64,000 nt of DNA from Paenibacillus hunanensis (GTDB taxonomy: Bacteria > Bacillota > Bacilli > Paenibacillales > Paenibacillaceae). Shown in pieces: positions 26,573-35,588 of the stretch. Positions within the stretch are counted from its first letter, which is position 1, and the number at the start of each line of letters is the position of its first letter. The stretch covers positions 310,001 through 374,000 of the forward strand of contig NZ_BMMB01000008.1 in assembly GCF_014645615.1 (NCBI RefSeq), in the 5' to 3' direction. Under the pieces are notes generated by a model. That model was given only the letters and a program-made list of their open reading frames with translations, had not been told where the DNA came from and searched no databases. Both the position numbers and the translations under genes were made by a program.

Positions 26573-27451
26573 ATGACGCTGGTATCCATGAAGGAAATGC
26601 TGCAACAGGCACGCGAGCACCAGTATGCAGTTGGTCAATTTAATGTCAACGGATTGTCGTGGGTACATGCGATACTGGATGCGGCACAGGCAGAACAGGC
26701 GCCAGTCATTGTAGCGGCATCGGATCGCCTGATCGACTTTCTTGGCGGTTATCGCACGATTGCCACACTTGTTCGTGTACTGGTGGAGGAAAAGGGGATA
26801 ACTGTACCAGTTGCCTTACATCTGGATCATGGCAAATCGGTCGACAGTTGCCTGCGCGCGATCGATGCTGGCTTCACCTCGGTCATGTTCGACGGCTCAC
26901 ATGGTCCGATTGATCAAAATATCAAGCAGACGCGTCAGGTCGTTGAATATGCTGCACCGCATGGAATCTCTGTCGAAGCGGAGGTTGGCACCGTAGGCGG
27001 TATAGAGGACGGATTGATTGGTGGCATCCAATATGCCGATCTGCACGAATGCGTACGCATCGTTGAGGAAACAGGCATTGATGCACTTGCCGCCGCACTT
27101 GGCTCAGTTCATGGTAAATATATCGGCGAACCGAAGCTCGGCTTTACCGAAATGGAAGCCATTTCGCAGGCTATTGGTATCCCGCTCGTGCTGCATGGCG
27201 CATCCGGTATCCCACTACATCAGCTTACGCGTGCAATCGAGCTTGGTCATGCCAAGGTGAATATCAATACTGAAAGTGTCACCGCCTGGTCACTACAACT
27301 ACGACAAACACTGGCAGACCATCCCGATACGACCGAACCACGCACGATCCTTACGCCAGCGCGTCAGGCGATCGAGGATAGCGTTCGCGCCAAAATTCGC
27401 GAGTTCCGCTCCAGCGGTAAAGCCGCCATATCCACTCAGCTTGTGGAGTGA
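26573..27451 (+). CDS. iolJ: 6-Phospho-5-dehydro-2-deoxy-D-gluconate aldolase IolJ (class II aldolase)
   Basis: A 292-residue class II (zinc) aldolase. Its fructose-bisphosphate-aldolase fold shows the zinc ligand and active-site motifs ALHLDHGKSVDSC, SVMFDGSH, VEAEVGTVGG, LGSVHGKY, LVLHGASGIP and KVNINTE. Downstream of iolABCD it most likely splits DKGP into dihydroxyacetone phosphate and malonate semialdehyde. AGAGGAGG is 7 bp before the ATG. A generic FbaA role is possible but less consistent with the context. Confidence 0.87.
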   Translation: MTLVSMKEMLQQAREHQYAVGQFNVNGLSWVHAILDAAQAEQAPVIVAASDRLIDFLGGYRTIATLVRVLVEEKGITVPVALHLDHGKSVDSCLRAIDAGFTSVMFDGSHGPIDQNIKQTRQVVEYAAPHGISVEAEVGTVGGIEDGLIGGIQYADLHECVRIVEETGIDALAAALGSVHGKYIGEPKLGFTEMEAISQAIGIPLVLHGASGIPLHQLTRAIELGHAKVNINTESVTAWSLQLRQTLADHPDTTEPRTILTPARQAIEDSVRAKIREFRSSGKAAISTQLVE

Positions 27452-27705
27452 ATGAAACGAACGAATGATGCTTATACATCCCATTGGATAATGGATGAAG
27501 TTCACCTGACTATATCTATAGTAGACATGGGACGCAAAACCAGCAGAATTTTCAATTTAATCTGAAAATCCTTCAATCTCGTTCGCCACTTCCTTCTATA
27601 TAATGAGCCGTAAAGCCGTCGCCGCAGAGCGATTCACCGCCCATCCAATGGCTGTGGATGTGCTCTGTGGCGATGCTGCATTTATATGAAGAAACGCGGT
27701 GATGA

Positions 27706-29703
27706 ATGATGAAGGAAACGATACATGAGCAACCATCTCAGCTACATGCAGTAACAGATGAAGCGACCGCTCATCTAACAAAAGTGATACCCGAACGTCC
27801 AATCATGATACCAGGCATCGATAGCTTATTACGCATGGAGCTGCTGCCACGCCTACGTCATGATGTGCAGGTGCGTTATGAAGGCAGTATTGATAAGCAG
27901 GGCTTTAATGCGGATTGGGATTGGTGGCTATATAAGGAAGGCAAGGAATGGGTGATTTTTGACGTGGATGGGCCAGGCTGTATTTACAATCTGGTGCAGC
28001 ATCGATATCCAGACAGTGAGGAGCCGACCTTTTTCTTCTATTTTGATGGAGAAGAACAGCCTCGTTTTCAGCTTCGGCATTCGGAGTTTGGACAGAAGGC
28101 TCCGTTGATTGCGCCGCTCGCCGATCAATATATGGGACCGGATGATCATGGCAGGGGGCCGATTCGAGTCGTACGCAGCTTTGTGCCGATGCCATTTGCG
28201 CGGTCATGCCGGATTACGACGGATATTCGTTTGAAGGGGGCTGCCAAGGGAGACGGTGGCTGGGGACATGTGATGTACCATACGTATACCAGTGCAATCG
28301 GCATTCATACTTTTACCGGACAGGAAGATTATAGCGAGCTGCTGAATCAGTGGAGAGCTGTAGGGGATGATCCGAAGCCAGAGGTGGAAGGGAAGACCGT
28401 AGCGCTAGAACAGCTACAGCTAGAAGCCGGACAAAGTACGACACTGCTCCAGCAGAGTGAGCAGGGCAGTATCGTATCGATCAAAGCACGCTGGCATCAT
28501 GATTCGACACTGGAGATTCCGCGCTCTTTGCTGCACGACATCTGGATTGTGGCGCATTGGGATAGTCATGAGCAGCCAGATGTGGAATGTCCGCTGGGGG
28601 CTTTTTTCGGTAATGAACTCGGCTATAATCGGATCGGAATTCTATCGCATGGACAGCGTCAGGATGGGCAGTGGTATCACTATTTACCGATGCCATATTG
28701 GAGCGCAGCACATATTCGGCTGGAAAATCGGGGAGCTAATGCGGTGGAGTTTGCACAGTGGGAGATTCGCTACACTACATTAAATGAATCGTTGTATCCA
28801 CAGCATGATACCGGATATTTCCGTACGTCTACGTATTATCCATTGCAAGCGACACATGGGGCAGACAGTATCATCGGGCGCATTACGGGTCGTGGACATC
28901 TGGTCGCCGGGCAGGTGACTGCATTCGCACGTACACCGGGCATCATTAGCTGTGAAGGGGATGTACGCGTCTATATTGATGGTAATGCTACACCGCAGGT
29001 GGAGAGCGATGGCTCAGAGAGCTGGGTGAATTATGGCTGGGGCTTTCCGACACCACCGGAGATGAATCCAGCTACTGCCTATGATGGCTTGCCTGATAAT
29101 CCGTGGTCGATGGTACGGCTATGCAGTGGTGATTGTTATCCGTTTCGCAAGGAATTGATATTTGGCATCGAAGCAGGAGAATACAACAATCAATATTTGC
29201 GGCATTCGGGCATTTTGTTTTATTACGGTCAGGATGAAGAGGGCATGGTGCTTACCGATGAGCTGGATGTGGGAAATTCGGCATCCGAAGGCATCCATAC
29301 GTATCATACGCAGGGCAGTCGAGGTTATTATACGCTGGAGTCAAGCTATGAGGGCGATGCGGATGATGTGCTGATTACAGATAAAGGGCATGAAACCGAA
29401 GGCTGGAGTCAATTTACAGTATCCGTATCGCCAGACCATTCCGGTGTACGGCTACGCCGACGCTCTGACCAGATCACCGGGCGACAACGAGCGATGGTAT
29501 ATGTAGACGATCAGCTGGTGCAGGAGCGTAGCTGGTATGTCGCGGATCGCAATCCGTATAAACGCTGGTTAGAGGATGAGTTTGATATTCCGATTGCCTA
29601 TACAGCAGGCAAGGAGCAGTTAACGATTCGACTGGAATACGTGCAGGAGGGCGAGTCCCGAGTTTGGAATGAATTTTACTACTGGATCTACAGTCTGAAG
29701 TGA
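27706..29703 (+). CDS. GH172 (DUF2961) family glycoside hydrolase
   Basis: A 665-residue protein of the DUF2961 family, now classed as glycoside hydrolase family 172. Family members with known activity act on difructose dianhydride, fructofuranosides or arabinofuranosides. Readable family segments are DWDWWLYKEGKEWVIFDVDG, GPGCIYNLVQH and FFFYFDGEEQPRF. There is no signal peptide, so it is probably cytoplasmic and acts on an imported oligosaccharide. The N-terminus is uncertain: two adjacent ATGs and only a weak GGTGA upstream. It follows iolJ after 254 bp and precedes a second IolR-like regulator. No transporter is adjacent. Confidence 0.75.
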   Translation: MMKETIHEQPSQLHAVTDEATAHLTKVIPERPIMIPGIDSLLRMELLPRLRHDVQVRYEGSIDKQGFNADWDWWLYKEGKEWVIFDVDGPGCIYNLVQHRYPDSEEPTFFFYFDGEEQPRFQLRHSEFGQKAPLIAPLADQYMGPDDHGRGPIRVVRSFVPMPFARSCRITTDIRLKGAAKGDGGWGHVMYHTYTSAIGIHTFTGQEDYSELLNQWRAVGDDPKPEVEGKTVALEQLQLEAGQSTTLLQQSEQGSIVSIKARWHHDSTLEIPRSLLHDIWIVAHWDSHEQPDVECPLGAFFGNELGYNRIGILSHGQRQDGQWYHYLPMPYWSAAHIRLENRGANAVEFAQWEIRYTTLNESLYPQHDTGYFRTSTYYPLQATHGADSIIGRITGRGHLVAGQVTAFARTPGIISCEGDVRVYIDGNATPQVESDGSESWVNYGWGFPTPPEMNPATAYDGLPDNPWSMVRLCSGDCYPFRKELIFGIEAGEYNNQYLRHSGILFYYGQDEEGMVLTDELDVGNSASEGIHTYHTQGSRGYYTLESSYEGDADDVLITDKGHETEGWSQFTVSVSPDHSGVRLRRRSDQITGRQRAMVYVDDQLVQERSWYVADRNPYKRWLEDEFDIPIAYTAGKEQLTIRLEYVQEGESRVWNEFYYWIYSLK

Positions 29704-29815
29704 TCGACAAGCCGGGGTAATATGAATGGATGTCTTAAAGGATGTGTTGTAAAGGATAGGTCTAACCTAAGCGGTTGGAGGCTAGAATACCATTTCCACA
29801 TACAATGGCACTAAT

Positions 29816-29873
29816 AATAAAGCTACGCTAATCTACTGTATCCAAAATCAAGGTAGATTAGCATAGCTTTATT
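29816..29873. terminator. Bidirectional terminator-like hairpin after the GH172 gene
   Basis: AATAAAGCT-ac-GCTAATCTAC and GTAGATTAGC-at-AGCTTTATT form a 21-bp stem interrupted by one 2-nt bulge, with a 16-nt loop. Confidence 0.8.
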
Positions 29874-29991
29874 CGCATGTAGCCTCATTATTCTTCTTCA
29901 GGTTAGCCCATCTCCAAGCTTCCCTGATCCCGGAAGTAACTATTCCGTGTAAACATTCATAGTAAAATTAAAACTAAAAATGAAAGCGAAA

Positions 29992-30087
29992 ATAAAACTG
30001 AGAGTAAAAGTAGAAATAGAACTGCAAATAGAACTACGAATAAAACTACGCATAGAACTACGAATACAGCTATGAATAGATGTGTTA
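29992..30087. repeat. Degenerate 12-bp tandem repeat
   Basis: Eight 12-bp units run in register: ATAAAACTGAGA, GTAAAAGTAGAA, ATAGAACTGCAA, ATAGAACTACGA, ATAAAACTACGC, ATAGAACTACGA, ATACAGCTATGA and the fading ATAGATGTGTTA. Weaker units extend upstream to about 29960. It ends just before the stop of the DeoR gene at 30104. Noncoding. Confidence 0.85.
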
Positions 30088-30103
30088 AACACACTCTACT
30101 GCT

Positions 30104-30856
30104 TTATGGAGTGACAATCACAATTCCATGCTGTCCTGCATACTGTCGATATTCCTCGCTCGGCTCACTATTCGTGATCAAATAATCAATATCACTCAGC
30201 GCACAATACGTCGTGAGTGCGTATTTGTCGAATTTGCTATCATCGATCATGAGCAGCACATTGGAGCTCTTTTTCACGACTGTACTTTTAATATCCGTTT
30301 CTAGCGGCGATGAGTTGGTCACTCCATTCATAATCGAGATGCCAGTTGAAGCGAGAAATGCCTTGTTGATATTATACTTACTCAGCAGCTCCACACTCTG
30401 AAATCCCACGAACGAGTCGGTACGACGCTCAAACATCCCACCTGTCGAAAAGATCGTCAGATTCGGATACGGCTTTGCACCGTGAATAAAGTCAAAATTG
30501 TTAGTCACGATAGTCACCTGACGCTCACGAATATACGGTAACAGCTCCAGCGTAGTCGTACCAGAATCGACGAAAATCACATCGCCATCCTCGACAAAGC
30601 GTGCTGCCAGCTGTCCGATCTCCTGCTTTTTGGTCAGATTGCGATCCTTGCGCTCGTTGAAGCCGACAAGAGTCGAATGATTGACGGATACGCCGCCATA
30701 TACTTTATTTAAAATGCCTGAGTCGACGAGCGTCCGCACATCACGGCGAATCGTGTTTTTCGATACACCAAAATGCTCTACCAGCTCTTCCAGCGAAACG
30801 GACTCATGCTCGAATACATATTCCTTGATCTGATTAATACGTTGCGATTTGATCAT
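30104..30856 (-). CDS. DeoR-family regulator, IolR paralog
   Basis: A 250-residue repressor-type protein. The HTH is VSLEELVEHFGVSKNTIRRDVR, and the effector domain has IFVDSGTTTLELL and DDSKFDKYALTTYCAL. It is the same length as iolR in this window and clearly its paralog, sharing VSKNTIRRD, NKVYGGV-type, DSGTTT and SKF motifs. AGGAG lies 9 bp before the ATG. It is convergent with the GH172 gene and could control it or a gene left of the divergent 1-kb gap. No TATAAYCAAA repeat is seen in front of it. TGTAAACGTTATTT at 30917-30930 is a cre-like site with one mismatch. Confidence 0.82.
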   Translation of the reverse strand: MIKSQRINQIKEYVFEHESVSLEELVEHFGVSKNTIRRDVRTLVDSGILNKVYGGVSVNHSTLVGFNERKDRNLTKKQEIGQLAARFVEDGDVIFVDSGTTTLELLPYIRERQVTIVTNNFDFIHGAKPYPNLTIFSTGGMFERRTDSFVGFQSVELLSKYNINKAFLASTGISIMNGVTNSSPLETDIKSTVVKKSSNVLLMIDDSKFDKYALTTYCALSDIDYLITNSEPSEEYRQYAGQHGIVIVTP

Positions 30857-31882
30857 CTGTTGATTCTCCTATGGTCAAAGTGACGATATCGAATAAGTAA
30901 TGCTGTCCGCTATTATTGTAAACGTTATTTGGTAAATGGCAAAGATTATCGTCCCCTCAGCGTACACGGCGTTACATGCTCATTATAGGTAGGGCATGAC
31001 CTATATGTATATTTCAATATAGGAAACCACCGCTCTGGTATAGGAAACTGCTGTAAAATCAAGCATCATCGCTATAAAGCCCCTCATTCCGCGGAATTTC
31101 AGGATATTTCTTAGTATGTACCGTTCTTTGATCTGCTACTTATTATATATAGTCCATGATCACCTCCCACCTCATTCAAGCACTAGGAACTATATTAGAC
31201 GCTATAATCCACTAATTAGTCCGTTTATTTCCTACTCGAACTCTCCATAGTCGATGAATCTCCTACATTTCTCTTCAGAATGACCCAGGAGCGCCGATTT
31301 CACCCTCAAACCTCCGTGTATTAGCGGCAAAATCCACTTTTTTAGCAAAAAATCCAGATGGCGATTACCCGTCATTTGCATAAAAAAATAACGTTTTTGC
31401 GAAATGTCGAAAAAGAGAGAAAGTGAGTAGTACCCCCACAGCTCTAAAATGAAGAAAACAATCGACATTATTCTGCCGCTAAAAGTGAACCTAAATTAAA
31501 AAAATTACGAAAATATGAATAAATTCCCTTATAATTGGCTAATTTCACGGTACGGTCGTACGTAAAATAAGCCTGTTCCTTGCCTGAAAAGCGCTGAAAT
31601 CGATTGATTTCACTCATGCTGGTTATAAATATAGTAATAACGCAAACGCGCTGCGAAGGAAAAAGGTAGGATAAAGCAGCTTGATTACTATTAAGTATTA
31701 AGAACCATTTCCTATTGTAGAAACTATGGTTCTAGAGGCATACTTAAGTCACAAACAAAAACACGATTCGCCAAATAAATTGTCGGAAAAAGACGAAAAA
31801 GAGGAAGAAGCTATAAAGAATATCTAATATTTTCCGATAAAGTATAGTAACAAGCACATGACGAGACAAGTAAAGTGATGAT
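30857..31882. other. Long intergenic region, no convincing gene
   Basis: About 1 kb between the DeoR paralog and the small gene at 31937. Short open frames exist but none has a ribosome binding site with coding-like composition. It contains a cre-like site near its left end and a nested hairpin at 31691-31747. The sequence becomes AT-rich toward the right. Confidence 0.5.
31691..31747. repeat. Nested inverted repeat (two-stage hairpin)
   Basis: TTAAGTAT (31691-31698) pairs with ATACTTAA (31740-31747). Inside it AGAACCAT (31701-31708) pairs with ATGGTTCT (31726-31733). All arms are exact. No T-run follows on either strand within a few bases. Confidence 0.6.
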
Positions 31883-31911
31883 CTGACACCTGACTATCAA
31901 CAATATAAAAT
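31883..31911 (+). promoter_or_regulatory. SigA-type promoter of the small unknown gene
   Basis: CTGACA (31883-31888), 17-bp spacer, TAAAAT (31906-31911). The gene's SD (AAGGGGG) follows closely, implying a leader of about 20 nt. Confidence 0.6.
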
Positions 31912-31936
31912 GATGCCAATCAAGGGGGCTAACCTT

Positions 31937-32368
31937 ATGAATTATAATCAATTGACTGACGTGAAAATTATGGAGAAAGCAAAACCGGTTTCTGGTGGTT
32001 GGTTCCGCTTTGTAGAAAGCACTGAAACAACGAAAGGTCAAAACGAGCAAGAGCAATGGGCTGCTATCTACCACAAAGAGAATGACAAATATATCGTAAC
32101 AAATGATTTTCTGAATGTAGGTCTGAACGATCCTGCTGGCCGTGTATCCCTGGTTGGCTACGGTGAAAACCTTGACGGCATCATGTTCGTGATCTGGGAG
32201 CACCAAAAAGAGATGGGTAAGGAATACACCATCCTCGATCAAATTCGTGAAATCAAAAGCGAAGAGATGGAGAAAGCAAGCCAAAAAATGTGGAGCTGGG
32301 AAGACAAGTCCGCAGATACAACGTACTTCAAGCACGAAATGTTCAATCCTTGGGAAGAAAGCTATTGA
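31937..32368 (+). CDS. Conserved-looking small protein of unknown function, probably highly expressed
   Basis: A 143-residue soluble acidic protein that I do not recognise. It has no signal peptide or membrane segment. Visible features are GWFRFVES near residue 20, NDFLNVGLNDPAGRVSLVGYGENLD-type middle, MFVIWEHQ, a charged helical stretch (REIKSEEMEKASQKMW), and a C-terminal NPWEESY. The ATG follows AAGGGGG at good spacing. Codon use is strongly biased (CGT, GGT, AAC, CTG preferred), like tig and clpX here, which points to high expression. It has its own promoter and a strong terminator, so it is monocistronic. Confidence 0.7.
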   Translation: MNYNQLTDVKIMEKAKPVSGGWFRFVESTETTKGQNEQEQWAAIYHKENDKYIVTNDFLNVGLNDPAGRVSLVGYGENLDGIMFVIWEHQKEMGKEYTILDQIREIKSEEMEKASQKMWSWEDKSADTTYFKHEMFNPWEESY

Positions 32369-32392
32369 TTGATCGTTACCTGAGCTATAACG

Positions 32393-32446
32393 AACCCTTT
32401 CGCTGCGGCAGTCTGCATCTGTAGACTGTGCAACGGAAGGGTTTTT
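32393..32446 (+). terminator. Terminator of the small unknown gene
   Basis: AACCCTT pairs with AAGGGTT, with an internal GCAGTCT/AGACTGT stem, followed by TTTTT. Confidence 0.85.
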
Positions 32447-32541
32447 GTGTAACATACGGCATAGATACAAATATGGAACACGCCGTTTGGAATACACGAG
32501 CGATATACATAATCAACTTGATCGTATGGAGGCTACCTACA

Positions 32542-33528
32542 ATGCAATTACCTGAAATCACAAAGCTGGATGACCATATCATTCAGGTGAAAATCGCGAT
32601 GTCCTATCCACTGCGCTGGGTGAACAGCTACCTGATCGGTGGTACAACCGCATGGACGATTGTTGATCCGGGACCGCGTAATCCAGAAAATGAGCTAGCC
32701 TGGGAGCAGGTGCTACAGGAGTTGGATATTCCGTGGTCTGCGCTGGAATCGATTGTACTCACGCATCATCACCCGGATCATGCTGGCTTATCGGGCTGGT
32801 TTCAGGAACGCACGGGCATTCCTGTCTGGATATCTAAGGTAGCATGGAGTGAATTTTTGCGTTCATGGGGAGCTGGCAATACCGCCTCCGCTGATCTGGT
32901 AGAGATGTTTGGCAACAATGGAATGCCACAGGATATTACTGATCTATTACCTGCGCATCTGGATAGCTTTTTGTTGCAGGTGACACCACCGCCCGTACCT
33001 TCCTTTATCCTGCCTGGACAAGCTGTAATGATGGGTGGACGAAGCTGGCAGACGATTGAAACGTCCGGTCATGCGGCCGGGCATGTATCGCTATATGATC
33101 CACAGCATAAGCTGATGCTGTGTGGAGACGCGGTTCTCCCGCAAATCTCACCCAATATTAGCCTTGTACCTGAAAGTGATCCCAAGCCGCTTGCCTCGTA
33201 TTTGGAAGGGTTACGCCAACTGGGAAGCTATGAGGTGGAGCAAGCATTACCGGGTCATCGCCGTCCATTTGGTGGCTTCCGTGAACGTACGATCAAGCTG
33301 CTTGAGCATCATGAGGAGCGTTTGAATGCAATGCTGGGCAGACTGGAGGAGCAGCCGCGTACAGGCTATGACATTTGCATGAGTATATTTAGTAGCAAGC
33401 TGACGCTGCATCAGCTTCGTTTTGCCATGTCGGAGACGCTGGCACATCTGGTTGAGCTGGAGCAAACCGGGCGCGCTATTGCTATAGAGCGTGATAGCAT
33501 TATTTATTATGAGTCTGCGAAGCATTAA
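32542..33528 (+). CDS. MBL-fold metallohydrolase
   Basis: A 328-residue metallo-beta-lactamase-fold hydrolase. The metal site HxHxDH appears as THHHPDHAGL near residue 77. The later ligands are His in TSGHAAGHVSLYDP, Asp in LCGDAVLP, and His in ALPGHRRPFGG. A winged-helix-like C-terminal region (~265-328) resembles the LACTB2 subgroup. Substrate unknown; glyoxalase-II-like or ribonuclease roles are possible. TGGAGG lies about 10 bp before the ATG at 32542. Confidence 0.8.
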   Translation: MQLPEITKLDDHIIQVKIAMSYPLRWVNSYLIGGTTAWTIVDPGPRNPENELAWEQVLQELDIPWSALESIVLTHHHPDHAGLSGWFQERTGIPVWISKVAWSEFLRSWGAGNTASADLVEMFGNNGMPQDITDLLPAHLDSFLLQVTPPPVPSFILPGQAVMMGGRSWQTIETSGHAAGHVSLYDPQHKLMLCGDAVLPQISPNISLVPESDPKPLASYLEGLRQLGSYEVEQALPGHRRPFGGFRERTIKLLEHHEERLNAMLGRLEEQPRTGYDICMSIFSSKLTLHQLRFAMSETLAHLVELEQTGRAIAIERDSIIYYESAKH

Positions 33529-33788
33529 TTATAAAGCTATCCACTGGTTGCGGGTCCAGGCTGACGTTGCCGCTGTGAAGCACAATAGTGGCAAGTTGAA
33601 TTTCATTGTGCCGAATGATAGACTGCAAACAGTGTTTGTTTTACGAATGGATGTTGGAACAAGTGGAACGGGATTTAACTGGAATTAACACCAATTTCAT
33701 CAGAGATTAAGCTAATGGTTTTATAATAAGGTTAATTCGTAGCCGACGTTTGTTTTATTTTAGCCCGAGGATGAAAGGGGCCTTCATC

Positions 33789-34442
33789 ATGAACAATGCA
33801 GACAGCACATGGATCGATATTACGATACAAGGCGTCCGTCTAATCGCGTACCTGTCGCTCCTGATCAGTGCCATTATTGGTTTGTTTGGCGGTCTGGCGA
33901 TGCTGCAAGAAAACCGGCGTCCGTTGTGGTATCGAACACGTACACTTCTTGTGTATTGTGGTGTGATGCTTACTGTACTGCAGGGGATTGTTAGTGTACT
34001 TAATATTGCCTATTATCAGGGGTGGTCGGCGGCGTTAATTCCGTTCACTACCTATGCAGGAAGGCTGAGTAATGGCTTTGCCCTGATTGCTTTTTATACC
34101 ACGCTTGCGTATATCGTGCCGACATTATTATTCAGTCGTAATCGTGCAGGCTTGTCGCCGCGCTTTTTATCGGCGTTGCTAATTCCAACACTGGCGCTGC
34201 TGCTCCTGTCCGGCTTGCTGACTCGAAGCTATGAGGGTCTGCTGCCGCTACTGCTTATCTATGTATTTACCGGTGTATGTCTGGTCTGGCTGACTGTGCT
34301 GCGCTGGCTGGCAAGTGATGATACAGAGCGGGAACGTCAACGCAGTCGCTTCAATCTGCGTAGTCCAGATATCCGACTAACCGGTCGTGAAAATGAAGAG
34401 CATGAGACGCATGAGGAAGAATCGCGTCCGTTGCCACGCTGA
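33789..34442 (+). CDS. Membrane protein of unknown function, five predicted helices
   Basis: A 217-residue protein with about five hydrophobic segments, at ~10-35, 50-72, 85-115, 127-145 and 152-178. The remaining ~38 residues are a charged Glu/Arg-rich cytoplasmic-type tail. AAAGGGG lies 9 bp before the ATG. I do not recognise a family. Neighbours give no clue (MBL hydrolase upstream, pgpA-like gene downstream and convergent). It is followed by two consecutive terminators. Confidence 0.65.
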   Translation: MNNADSTWIDITIQGVRLIAYLSLLISAIIGLFGGLAMLQENRRPLWYRTRTLLVYCGVMLTVLQGIVSVLNIAYYQGWSAALIPFTTYAGRLSNGFALIAFYTTLAYIVPTLLFSRNRAGLSPRFLSALLIPTLALLLLSGLLTRSYEGLLPLLLIYVFTGVCLVWLTVLRWLASDDTERERQRSRFNLRSPDIRLTGRENEEHETHEEESRPLPR

Positions 34443-34492
34443 GTGCACATGTAGACAGGTTCATTGAACGTATAGTTAGTATGTAGATATGA

Positions 34493-34531
34493 AGAAGGTA
34501 TCGCTATATTGTCGATACCTTCTTTATTTTT
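34493..34531 (+). terminator. Terminator, first of a tandem pair
   Basis: AGAAGGTATCG and CGATACCTTCT form a perfect 11-bp stem with a 9-nt loop, followed by TTATTTTT. Confidence 0.85.
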
Positions 34532-34537
34532 ATGATG

Positions 34538-34585
34538 AAAAGCCCGACTCTATCGCTGTAATAAGCGGAAAGAATCGGGCTTTTA
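34538..34585. terminator. Terminator-like hairpin, second of the pair, bidirectional
   Basis: AAAAGCCCGA and TCGGGCTTTT are exact complements around a 27-nt loop. It probably serves the convergent pgpA-like gene too. Confidence 0.75.
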
Positions 34586-34820
34586 TCGATTGGTTTTATC
34601 ATGATTCGCGTACCATCGTCACGCATCTGTACATCGTGCAGCGGATGATCGAGCCGCTAATACAATTTTTAAATGAAAGGAACAGCGGATAGTTAGCGAG
34701 TATTCCATATAACGATAACGGTATAGCGTGATCCTTTAACCATTTAACGGTGAGCAGCTTAGCTCCATTGAGAATCGATGCAGACAGTATAGCAAGATAT
34801 AACCATTCGACAGCTATGCC

Positions 34821-35399
34821 TTACTTAGTCTCATCATCCTCAGGCAGTTCCATATCCGAGCTGTCTGCTTGCTGCTCCTGATCCAGTCTGCGTCCATGGG
34901 CGATGCGGCTACTTGCTGCCGCGGCGATTGCGCCAACAATATCGTCAAAAAACGTATGAATAGGCCCTAAACTTTTATCATTTAATCGACCGAGTACACC
35001 GGGCTTTAATTTATCGACATATCCATAGTTCGTAAATCCAATGCTGCCGTACACATTAACGATGGCAAACGCAAGAATTTCATCGACCCCGTATAGACCT
35101 TCATCATTTTCGATCATTTCCTGAAGGGGAGAGATGAGCTGGCGCTGCTCGGCAAGAATATCCAGCTGCACACCGGTCAGCAATGCGTTTTGTACCTCGC
35201 GCTTCATTAGTACTTTGTCCACGCTGGCTTCGCATTCCTCAATCGTCAGATTAGGGAAATAGCTTTGCTGTAGAAATAGCACCAGTTCTGCGATTTCTCG
35301 AATGGTGACCCCACGCTTTTCAAGCCATTCGCGAGTAGCTTGCTCTACGTTCAGACTGCTCAGACTGTACGGCACTTTTTCCGGTTGATTATGCTCCAT
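34821..35399 (-). CDS. PgpA/YutG-family protein (phosphatidylglycerophosphatase A-like)
   Basis: A 192-residue protein similar to B. subtilis YutG, annotated as phosphatidylglycerophosphatase A-like. Readable features are an N-terminal helical segment (ATREWLEKRGVTIREIAELV), the central DEILAFAIVNVYGSIGFTNYGYVDKLKPGVLG, and HTFFDDIVGAIAAAASSRIAHG. The last ~20 residues are acidic and Gln-rich. Pgp enzymes would dephosphorylate phosphatidylglycerol-phosphate, but this soluble-looking subfamily lacks strong membrane helices, so the activity is uncertain. GAGGTG precedes the ATG. It is divergent from rph. Confidence 0.75.
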   Translation of the reverse strand: MEHNQPEKVPYSLSSLNVEQATREWLEKRGVTIREIAELVLFLQQSYFPNLTIEECEASVDKVLMKREVQNALLTGVQLDILAEQRQLISPLQEMIENDEGLYGVDEILAFAIVNVYGSIGFTNYGYVDKLKPGVLGRLNDKSLGPIHTFFDDIVGAIAAAASSRIAHGRRLDQEQQADSSDMELPEDDETK

Positions 35400-35588
35400 G
35401 CTTGAACACCTCTTTTTCGGATAAACTGCTAACGCTGGGTAAAGCGGCTAGAACGAGCCGTACTCTTATTTAACCCGACAACCGTCCAGGTTATCAAGCA
35501 GTAGGAAGCCAATTTGCGGTTTAGGGTGCTTTTGCAGGGGAGGTTTGTTAGAATAAGAATGCGAATACGAAGCAGGAGGCATACAACC

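Noticed and set aside
29992..30087. 12-bp repeats considered as regulator binding sites for the DeoR paralog
   Set aside because: They lie at the 3' end of that gene, not in a promoter, and the units are too degenerate.
31232..31468. 78-codon minus-strand frame in the 1-kb gap
   Set aside because: No ribosome binding site and AT-driven composition (Phe, Ile, Leu). I could not support it as a gene.
34489..34692. 67-codon open frame after the membrane protein gene
   Set aside because: It runs through two consecutive terminator hairpins and has no SD.
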